The notes beneath the pieces are model-generated. The model worked only from the letters and a program-made list of their open reading frames with translations. It was not told where the DNA came from and made no database searches. From positions 1 through 29,219 of the forward strand of contig JBFHDX010000039.1 of the NCBI GenBank assembly GCA_041584475.1: a stretch of 29,219 bases of DNA. The letters are read 5' to 3'. Below, in pieces: positions 1 to 8,663 of the stretch (position 1 is its first letter; every line of letters begins with the position of its first letter). The DNA is from JBFHDX01 sp041584475. Lineage in GTDB: Bacteria; Pseudomonadota; Alphaproteobacteria; UBA8366; JADFVY01. The position numbers were made by a program, and so were the translations under genes.

Positions 1-22
1 GCGCCGCCGGGGCGGTTGGCGG

Positions 23-123
23 GTAGTTCGGGTAATTCGAGGTAATTCGGGGACACAATACTTAATCCGAAGCGACATAAGTATTTTGTCCCCGAATTAC
101 GTGTTTCCGAATTACCGAATTAC
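23..123. repeat. Nested inverted repeat, IS200/RAYT-like element end
   Basis: Two 23-nt arms, 42-64 and 78-100, are reverse complements except at one position and enclose a 13-nt loop. The arms contain GGGGACA...TACTTA and its complement. They are flanked by further copies of a 9-mer: GTAGTTCGG (23-31), GTAATTCGA (32-40) and GTAATTCGG (42-50) on the left, and CCGAATTAC at 92-100, 107-115 and 115-123 on the right. The block is AT-rich compared with its surroundings. From memory, the GGGGACACAATACTTA type of sequence borders IS200-like or REP-associated tyrosine transposase (RAYT) genes, so this may be an element end or an orphan REP-like hairpin. No transposase lies in the window; one could lie to the left. 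Confidence 0.7.
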
Positions 124-329
124 GGTGCTCCGAACCATCACTTGCCGCGTCTCCGTCTGCGGCGGACGGCGGCTCGGCCGCCGCTTCGACCGTCGACGGC
201 AATCCGTCGGCGTTCGCATTTCCCGTCCGACGTGGCATCCTCGATGCTCCGGACCGCCGTCTCGCAATGCCGCTTCGGCCGCATCGAGGGAGCGGACCGT
301 TCCCAGAGAGAGACATGGAGGATCGAGCG

Positions 330-1202
330 ATGATGCGGAATCTTCTCGTGGCCGGCCTCGCGGCGCTTGCCGGAACGACGATCGGCCTTGCATCCGCCAA
401 AGCCGCGATCACCGTCAATTGCGGCACGTTTCCAGGAATTTCGGACGCCATCGCCTTGGGACACAAGGACGTGTTCGTGAACGGCACCTGCACCGAGGAC
501 GTGTTCGTGTCCGTCGACGACGTGACGATCGCCGGCGGCGCCAATGGCGAAATTGCCGGTACGCTGAGCGTCGTCGGCGCAAAGCGTTTCACGATCCGGA
601 ACATGACGGTGACCGTGCCCGGGATCGCGTTCGAGGGAGTCCTGGTGATGAACGGCGCCTCGGCGACGGTCGACAACATCTTCGTCACCGGCTCCCTGGA
701 ATGCGGCGTTCTCGTGTTCATGGGCTCTTTCGCCGATGTCCGAAACAGCACGATCGACGGTAATGGCTGGGGGCTGTGCGCATCGGTCGGCAGCGTCGTC
801 AGCGGCCGCAACAACACGATCAGGAACAGCGCGAACGAGGGCGTCGCCATCTACCAGCACGGCACCTATCGCGCCCGCGGCGACACCGTCGACAATACCG
901 GCGGCGGCGACGTCGCGATCAGCCTCGACCGCAACAGCTTCCTCGACCTGCGGCCCGGCCGGGTGACCGGCAATATCGTCGCCGCGCACCAGTCGCATCT
1001 CCTCGTCCGTCGGTCGTCGGCGATCGCCGGAGACGTTCAGGTGGACATCCTGTCGGAACTCGACCTGACGGGGAATTCGACCGTCGCGGGCGACGTCACG
1101 GCGACCAACCTCTCGATCGTGCGGACGACCGACGGTGCCGCTGTCGACGGCAAGGTCAAATGCCTGGGAACCAGCATCTGCCTGCCGCAGCCGCCCGAGT
1201 AG
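330..1202 (+). CDS. Exported right-handed beta-helix repeat protein
   Basis: A 290-residue protein of unknown specific function. The first 26 residues form a signal peptide with a short basic start, a hydrophobic Ala/Leu/Gly core and an A-K-A cleavage motif. The rest is rich in Val/Ile/Thr/Asn/Gly, with repeated short strands and N-S-T, N-N-T-I-R-N and D-N-T-G type turns. This is the pattern of parallel beta-helix (pectate-lyase-like) proteins. Six cysteines are present, which fits a periplasmic or secreted disulfide-bonded protein. I see no polysaccharide-lyase active-site motif I can name. An upstream ATG at 267 is in frame, but the ATG at 330 is preferred because GGAGG (317-321) precedes it by about 8 nt and the signal peptide begins there. 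It stands alone between the left-edge repeat and pyrB. The fold call is from composition and repeat pattern only. Confidence 0.75.
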   Translation: MMRNLLVAGLAALAGTTIGLASAKAAITVNCGTFPGISDAIALGHKDVFVNGTCTEDVFVSVDDVTIAGGANGEIAGTLSVVGAKRFTIRNMTVTVPGIAFEGVLVMNGASATVDNIFVTGSLECGVLVFMGSFADVRNSTIDGNGWGLCASVGSVVSGRNNTIRNSANEGVAIYQHGTYRARGDTVDNTGGGDVAISLDRNSFLDLRPGRVTGNIVAAHQSHLLVRRSSAIAGDVQVDILSELDLTGNSTVAGDVTATNLSIVRTTDGAAVDGKVKCLGTSICLPQPPE

Positions 1203-1246
1203 CGCCCGTCGCCCGGGCACCCTGACCTGCCACGCCCCGTGCATGG

Positions 1247-1274
1247 CCGCCTCCTCCCCCGCGGGAGGGGGCGG
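1247..1274 (+). terminator. Strong GC hairpin after the beta-helix gene
   Basis: CCGCCTCCTCCC (1247-1258) pairs with GGGAGGGGGCGG (1263-1274) over 12 bp, with one G-U wobble and a 4-nt loop, 45 nt after the stop codon. No T-tract follows. It is therefore a plausible transcription stop or mRNA 3'-end stabiliser, not a textbook intrinsic terminator. Confidence 0.45.
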
Positions 1275-1352
1275 CGTGCGCATGGAAACCTGCCCCGGAA
1301 CCGGGCGATGCGCAGAGCGTCGCCCGACCGCCCGCCCGCCCCGAGCAAGCGC

Positions 1353-1382
1353 TTGTCGCGCCGCGGCGGCGGGGGCTATAGT
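1353..1382 (+). promoter_or_regulatory. Candidate sigma70-type promoter of pyrB
   Basis: TTGTCG (1353-1358) and TATAGT (1377-1382) are separated by 18 bp. The -10 matches consensus at five of six positions and the -35 at four of six. Transcription would start about 7 nt after the -10, at roughly 1389-1391, which is at the pyrB ATG (1391). No Shine-Dalgarno-like sequence precedes the ATG, so the transcript may be leaderless or nearly so. Confidence 0.5.
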
Positions 1383-1390
1383 CGCGGCCC

Positions 1391-2356
1391 ATGAGCGCCG
1401 ACGCCGATTCCTCGTTGCGTTTTCCGCACCGGCACCTGCTGGGGATCGAGGGGCTTTCGGCGGCGACCATCGGCATGGTGCTAGACCTCGCCGATTCCTA
1501 CGTCGAGCAGAGCCGCAAGCCCGACAAGACGCTGTCGCTGTTGCGCGGCCGCACTGTCATGAACCTGTTCTTCGAGAGCTCGACGCGCACGCGCACCTCG
1601 TTCGAGCTCGCCGGCAAACGGCTCGGCGCCGACGTCATCAACATGTCGGTCTCGACCAGCGCGATCAAGAAGGGCGAGACGCTGATCGACACGGCGATGA
1701 CGCTGAACGCCATGCACACCGACGTGCTCGTCGTCCGCCACAGCGATTCCGGCGCCGTCAAGCTGCTCTCCGAGAAGGTCAACTGCGCCGTCATGAACGC
1801 CGGCGACGGCAGCCACGAGCACCCGACGCAGGCGCTGCTCGACGCGCTGACGATCCGCCGCCGCAAGGGCCGGCTGCAGGGCCTCACCGTGGCGATCTGC
1901 GGCGACGTGCTGCACAGCCGCGTCGCGCGCTCGAACATCATTCTGCTGCAGACCATGGGCGCGCGGGTCCGCGTGGTGGCGCCGCCGACGCTGCTGCCCG
2001 GGGCGATCGAGCGCTTCGGCGTCGAGGTCTATCACGACATGCGGCGCGGCCTCGCCGACTGCGACATCGTCATGATGCTGCGCCTCCAGCTCGAGCGCAT
2101 GCAGGGCCGCTTCGTGCCGTCGGTGCGCGAGTACTTCCACTTCTTCGGGCTCGACCGCGAGAAGCTGGCGGCGGCGCGGCCGGACGCGCTGGTCATGCAT
2201 CCGGGGCCGATGAACCGCGGCGTCGAGATCGACTCCGAACTCGCCGACGACATCGACCGCTCGGTGATCCGCGAGCAGGTCGAGATGGGCGTCGCCGTGC
2301 GCATGGCCTGCCTCGACCTGCTGACGCGCGAGCTGCTGGGCAACGTGCCGTCATGA
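1391..2356 (+). CDS. pyrB: Aspartate carbamoyltransferase catalytic subunit
   Basis: Catalyses carbamoyl phosphate + L-aspartate to N-carbamoyl-L-aspartate, the committed step of de novo pyrimidine synthesis in the cytosol. The 321 residues are the usual catalytic-chain length. Visible family motifs are S-S-T-R-T-R-T-S-F-E at residues 63-72 (carbamoyl-phosphate loop), H-E-H-P-T-Q-A-L-L-D (central), M-M-L-R-L-Q and H-P-G-P-M-N-R-G from residue 270. Its stop overlaps the start of the following pyrC-like gene by 4 nt (ATGA), so the two are translationally coupled. No regulatory-chain gene (pyrI) is present. This fits the class in which a dihydroorotase-like partner joins the catalytic chain. The start at 1391 has no Shine-Dalgarno and lies directly below a good -10 element. 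Confidence 0.96.
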   Translation: MSADADSSLRFPHRHLLGIEGLSAATIGMVLDLADSYVEQSRKPDKTLSLLRGRTVMNLFFESSTRTRTSFELAGKRLGADVINMSVSTSAIKKGETLIDTAMTLNAMHTDVLVVRHSDSGAVKLLSEKVNCAVMNAGDGSHEHPTQALLDALTIRRRKGRLQGLTVAICGDVLHSRVARSNIILLQTMGARVRVVAPPTLLPGAIERFGVEVYHDMRRGLADCDIVMMLRLQLERMQGRFVPSVREYFHFFGLDREKLAAARPDALVMHPGPMNRGVEIDSELADDIDRSVIREQVEMGVAVRMACLDLLTRELLGNVPS

Positions 2357-3675
2357 GCCCGGCGCCGAAATACCGCACGGCCTACGTCAACGCCCGCCTG
2401 ATCGACCCGGCGAGCGGCCTCGACGCGGCGGGCGGCGTGCTGGTCGAGGACGGCCGCATCGCCGACATCGGCGCGGGTCTGTTCGGCGACGGCGCGCCGG
2501 AGGGCGCCGAGACCGTCGACTGCGGCGGGCTCTGCCTCGCGCCCGGCCTCGTCGACATCCGCGTGCAGCTGCGCGAGCCGGGCCACGAGCACATGGAGAA
2601 CATCGAGAGCGCCGGGCGCGCGGCGGCGGCCGGCGGGGTGACGACGATGGTCTGCCTGCCGAACACCGAGCCGCCGATCGACAACGTCGCGGTGATGGAG
2701 TTCGTCGCCCGCCGCGCCCGCGAGACCCGGCTCGCCAAGATCCACTGCTACGCCGCCCTGACGCGCGGCATGGCCGGCAGCGAGCTGACCGAGATGGGGC
2801 TGATGGGCGAGGCCGGCGCGGTCGCGTTCACCGACGGCGAGCGCGCGGTGGCCAACGCCAAGACGCTGCAGCGGGCGCTCAGCTACGCGCGCACCTTCGG
2901 GCACATGATCGTGCAGCATCCGGAGGAGCCGGAGCTCGCCGAGGGCGGCCAGATGAACGCCGGCGAGATCGCGGCGCGGCTCGGCCTCGCGGGCCTGCCG
3001 GCGGTGGCCGAGGTGATCATGATCGAGCGCGACCTGCGCCTCGTCGAGGCGACCGGTGGCCGCTACCACGCCGCGCACCTGTCGACCGCGGCGGCCATCG
3101 AGGCGATCCGCGCCGCCAAGCGACGCGGCCTCGACGTCACCTGCGATACGGCGCCGCACTATTTCGCGCTCAACGAGACCGCGGTCGGCGACTACCGCAC
3201 CTTCGCCAAGGTGCGCCCGCCGCTGCGCGGCGAGGACGACCGCCAGGCCGTGGTCGAGGGCGTCAAGGACGGCACGATCGACGCCATCGCCAGCGACCAC
3301 GCGCCGTACGACCAGGACTCGAAGCGCCTGCCCTTCGCCCAGGCAGCGTTCGGCATCATCGGGCTGGAGACCTTGCTGCCGCTGACGCTCGAGCTCCATC
3401 ACAACAAGCACCTGACGCTGCCGGCGGCGCTGGCGCTGGTCACCTGCCGTCCGGCCGAGCGCATGGGGCTCGAGGCCGGGCGCCTGGCCAAGGGCGCGCC
3501 GGCCGACCTCGTGCTCATCGATCCCGAGCGGCCGTGGCAGATCGACGAGGATGCGTTCCGCAGCAAGTCGAAGAACTCGCCGTTCGACGGCCGGCCGGTG
3601 CAGGGCGCCGTCGTGCGCACCGTCGTCGACGGCCGCACCATCTTCGGCGCCGAGACGAAGCGGGAGGCAGCCTGA
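2353..3675 (+). CDS. pyrC: Dihydroorotase homologue, probably non-catalytic (PyrC'/PyrX type)
   Basis: A 440-residue amidohydrolase-superfamily protein aligned to class I dihydroorotase along its length. Visible blocks are the N-terminal beta-sandwich, an R-E-P-G-H-E motif (74-79), A-V-A-F-T-D-G-E, Q-H-P-E-E-P-E, Y-H-A-A-H-L-S-T, A-S-D-H-A-P-Y near the end of the barrel, and K-N-S-P-F-D-G. The signature D-x-H-x-H that binds the metal reads D69-I-R70-V-Q72 here, so both histidines are gone while the downstream His and Asp motifs remain. In Pseudomonas, a pyrB-linked dihydroorotase lacking these histidines is inactive and instead holds the aspartate carbamoyltransferase complex together. By analogy this is likely a structural partner of PyrB, with a true dihydroorotase elsewhere. 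The stop is followed directly by plsY. The coding frame stays open far upstream, but 2353 is the start that matches the family and the ATGA junction. Confidence 0.88.
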   Translation: MSPAPKYRTAYVNARLIDPASGLDAAGGVLVEDGRIADIGAGLFGDGAPEGAETVDCGGLCLAPGLVDIRVQLREPGHEHMENIESAGRAAAAGGVTTMVCLPNTEPPIDNVAVMEFVARRARETRLAKIHCYAALTRGMAGSELTEMGLMGEAGAVAFTDGERAVANAKTLQRALSYARTFGHMIVQHPEEPELAEGGQMNAGEIAARLGLAGLPAVAEVIMIERDLRLVEATGGRYHAAHLSTAAAIEAIRAAKRRGLDVTCDTAPHYFALNETAVGDYRTFAKVRPPLRGEDDRQAVVEGVKDGTIDAIASDHAPYDQDSKRLPFAQAAFGIIGLETLLPLTLELHHNKHLTLPAALALVTCRPAERMGLEAGRLAKGAPADLVLIDPERPWQIDEDAFRSKSKNSPFDGRPVQGAVVRTVVDGRTIFGAETKREAA

Positions 3676-4293
3676 ATGAACGACTCCGCGGCCTGGACGC
3701 TGAGCCTGCCCGACGCGGCGATCGCGATCGCCGTCGCCTATCTGATCGGCTCGATCCCGTTCGGCCTCGTCATCACCCGGCTCGCCGGCCTCGGCGACAT
3801 CCGCAAGATCGGCTCGGGCAACATCGGCGCCACCAACGTGCTGCGCACCGGCAACAAGGGCCTCGCCGCGCTGACGCTGCTGCTCGACGCCGCGAAGGGG
3901 GCGGCCGGGCCGCTGATCGCCGGCGCCTGGTTCGGGCCGGCGGCGGCGCTCGCCGGGGCCGTTGCCGCGGTGCTCGGGCACATGTTCCCGGTCTGGCTCG
4001 GCTTCCGGGGCGGCAAGGGCGTGGCGACCGGGCTCGGCGCGCTGGCGGCGCTGGCCTGGCCGTCGGCCCTGATCGCCGCCGGCGTCTGGCTGCTGATCGC
4101 GCTGACGGCGCGCATCTCGTCGCTGTCGGCGCTCGTCACCACGGCGCTGGCGCCGTTGCACGCCTGGTACTTCGCCGGGCCGCGCACGGCGCTGACCGTC
4201 GCGATCGTCTGCGCCCTGATCTGGGTCCGCCACCACCAGAACATCGCCCGCCTGCTCAAGGGCGAGGAGCCGCGCATCGGCCGCAAGGGATAA
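3676..4293 (+). CDS. plsY: Glycerol-3-phosphate acyltransferase PlsY
   Basis: Transfers an acyl group from acyl phosphate to glycerol 3-phosphate, giving lysophosphatidic acid, the first step of phospholipid synthesis at the inner membrane. The 205 residues contain five or so hydrophobic segments and the family motifs: G-S-I-P-F-G (25-30), G-S-G-N-I-G-A-T-N (47-55), and G-H-M-F-P-V-W-L-G-F-R-G-G-K-G-V-A-T (about 110-128). The C-terminal H-H-Q-N-I-A-R-L-L-K-G-E-E block is also typical. The ATG begins at the base after the pyrC stop, indicating one transcript with pyrBC. PlsX partners are not in the window. Confidence 0.95.
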   Translation: MNDSAAWTLSLPDAAIAIAVAYLIGSIPFGLVITRLAGLGDIRKIGSGNIGATNVLRTGNKGLAALTLLLDAAKGAAGPLIAGAWFGPAAALAGAVAAVLGHMFPVWLGFRGGKGVATGLGALAALAWPSALIAAGVWLLIALTARISSLSALVTTALAPLHAWYFAGPRTALTVAIVCALIWVRHHQNIARLLKGEEPRIGRKG

Positions 4294-4332
4294 TTGCACG
4301 CGGCCGGGCTGGCCATGGCGCCGGCAACCCGC

Positions 4333-4338
4333 TATAGT
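4333..4338 (+). promoter_or_regulatory. Possible -10 element ahead of dprA
   Basis: TATAGT lies 33 nt before the dprA start, in the 77-nt gap after plsY, and has the same sequence as the pyrB -10. No convincing -35 lies at 16-18 bp upstream (best is CTGGCC at 4309). It may give dprA its own start of transcription within the operon. Confidence 0.3.
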
Positions 4339-4370
4339 GGCAATCGCAGCGTTATTGCTACCTTAGGGGC

Positions 4371-5564
4371 ATGTATCAGGTGGAGAGCAGCGGCAATCCC
4401 CCGGCACCCGCCGACGACGCGGAGCGCATCGCGCGGCTGCGGCTGGTCCGCAGCGATCATGTCGGGCCGATCACGTTCCGCGAGCTGCTGCGCCATCTCG
4501 GCAACGCGCGGGCGGCCGTCGACGCCCTGCCGTCGCTGGCGGCGCGCGGCGGCCGCCGCAGGCTGACGGTGTTTCCGAAAGCGCAGGCCGAGGCCGAGAT
4601 CGCCGATTTCGCGAAGCACGGCGGACGCCACCTGTTCATGGGCGAGGCCGACTATCCGCCGGCGCTGGCGGCGGTCGAGGACGCGCCGCCGGTGCTGCTC
4701 CTGCTCGGCGATGCGGCGCTGCTGCGGCGCCCCGCGGTCGCCGTCGTCGGCGCGCGCAACGCCTCGGTGAACGGACGGCGGCTGGCGCGCGAGATCGCCG
4801 CCGGCCTTGCCGCGGAGGGCATCCTCGTCGTCTCAGGCATGGCCCGCGGCATCGATACCGCGGCGCACGAGGGCGCGCTGTCGGGCGGCACCGCCGCGGT
4901 GCTCGCCGGCGGGCCGGACATCGTCTATCCCGAGGAGAACCGGCCGCTGTACGAGGCGATCGGCGCGCGGGGCGCGATCCTCGCCGAATCGCCGCCCGGC
5001 CTGGTACCGCAGGCGCGCCACTTCCCGCGCCGCAACCGCATCATCTCCGGGCTGTCGCGGGGCGTCGTCGTGGTCGAGGCGGCGCCGCGCTCGGGCTCGC
5101 TGATCACCGCCCGCCTCGCCAACGAGCAGGGCCGCGAGGTGCTGGCGGTGCCGGGCTCGCCGCTCGATCCACGCTGTCGCGGCAGCAACGACCTGATCCG
5201 GCGCGGCGCCGGCCTCGTCGAGAGCGCCGCCGACGTGCTGTCGGCGATCGGCGGCATCGGCGGCGTCGGCGCCGTCGAGCGCGCCGCCATCGCGCCTCCC
5301 CCCGCCATCGCGCGGCCTCCCGCCGTCGCGCAGGCCGCCGCGGCGGACGCCGGCGGCGCGACCGGCGACGATGCCGTGCGGCGCCGGGTCGTCGAGGCGC
5401 TCGGCCCCTCCCCGGCACCGATCGACGCCGTCATCCGCGAACTCGGGGTCGCGCCGCGGGCCGTCATGACGGTGCTGCTCGAGCTCGAACTCGCGGGCCG
5501 CCTCCAGCGCCTCCCCGGCAATCTCGCCTCGCTGCTCCCCGACCCGCCGGAAGCCCGCTCCTGA
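4371..5564 (+). CDS. dprA: DNA-processing protein DprA (Smf)
   Basis: Binds incoming single-stranded DNA and loads RecA during natural transformation; it is also widespread in bacteria not known to be competent. The 397 residues show an N-terminal SAM-like helical segment (about 18-65), the Rossmann-type DprA core (about 85-295) with V-A-V-V-G-A-R-N (123-130), S-G-M-A-R-G-I-D-T-A-A-H (155-166), Y-P-E-E-N (186-190) and F-P-R-R-N-R-I-I-S-G (218-227), and P-R-S-G-S-L-I-T-A (239-247). An Ala/Pro linker leads to a C-terminal winged-helix DprA_WH domain (about 330-395). AGGGG sits only 1-2 nt from the start ATG, so ribosome binding is poor. The start is kept because the L-R-L-x-R-x-x-x-V-G-P motif follows at the expected distance. 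Confidence 0.95.
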   Translation: MYQVESSGNPPAPADDAERIARLRLVRSDHVGPITFRELLRHLGNARAAVDALPSLAARGGRRRLTVFPKAQAEAEIADFAKHGGRHLFMGEADYPPALAAVEDAPPVLLLLGDAALLRRPAVAVVGARNASVNGRRLAREIAAGLAAEGILVVSGMARGIDTAAHEGALSGGTAAVLAGGPDIVYPEENRPLYEAIGARGAILAESPPGLVPQARHFPRRNRIISGLSRGVVVVEAAPRSGSLITARLANEQGREVLAVPGSPLDPRCRGSNDLIRRGAGLVESAADVLSAIGGIGGVGAVERAAIAPPPAIARPPAVAQAAAADAGGATGDDAVRRRVVEALGPSPAPIDAVIRELGVAPRAVMTVLLELELAGRLQRLPGNLASLLPDPPEARS

Positions 5565-5585
5565 CGCCGCTTTCGGCGCCCGTGG

Positions 5586-5614
5586 TTGACAACCGGGGTT
5601 CGGATGCCAAGGTT
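5586..5614 (+). promoter_or_regulatory. Candidate topA promoter with consensus -35
   Basis: TTGACA (5586-5591) is a full match to the -35 consensus and lies in the 132-nt gap between dprA and topA. At 17-18 bp spacing the -10 would be AAGGTT or AGGTTC, a poor match. A short hairpin (CGCCG-CTTT-CGGCG) lies just before it, at the dprA end. Transcription of topA apart from dprA is likely but not proven. Confidence 0.4.
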
Positions 5615-5696
5615 CATGGGCCGTGCCGGCCCTCGGCCGCGGGCCTCGCCGTGGCGGGCCGGCACGACAGGATCAAGGGAAGTCCGAGCAGCGCTC

Positions 5697-8390
<2,694 letters not shown>

Positions 8391-8403
8391 CCGGGTCCGC
8401 ATC

Positions 8404-8418
8404 CGCCGTTGAACGGCG
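8404..8418 (+). terminator. Palindromic hairpin downstream of topA
   Basis: CGCCGTT-G-AACGGCG is a perfect 7-1-7 palindrome 13 nt after the topA stop. It can fold as a 6-bp stem with a 3-nt loop. No T-tract follows, so the terminator role is a guess. The rest of the 273-nt topA-rnr gap holds no convincing gene. Confidence 0.3.
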
Positions 8419-8663
8419 AACCCTCCGGCACAATCTGCCAGCCATGGAAACGCGGTCGTCGCTGCGCGGGGGTCACCCGGAACTACGAGAACGACCGCGC
8501 AACCGGACATTGTCGCGGGCAAGAGCGGGACGGCCCGGCCCCTCGGGGGCCGGATCGCCCGCCGGCCGCACGGGCCGCACAGGCTGCGGTCACAACGTCG
8601 CCGCGACAGGCGCGACGAAATGCATTAACCAAGACCAATTCCTGAATCGAACGAGTTGAACAA

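Noticed and set aside
2032..4299. Long antisense open frame across pyrB, pyrC and plsY (755 codons)
   Set aside because: It is opposite three conserved genes, with biased composition and no recognisable motif.
8409..8659. Two short overlapping open frames in the topA-rnr gap
   Set aside because: Low-complexity Arg/Gly/Ala translation, no ribosome site, and one frame runs up to the rnr start without a recognisable product.
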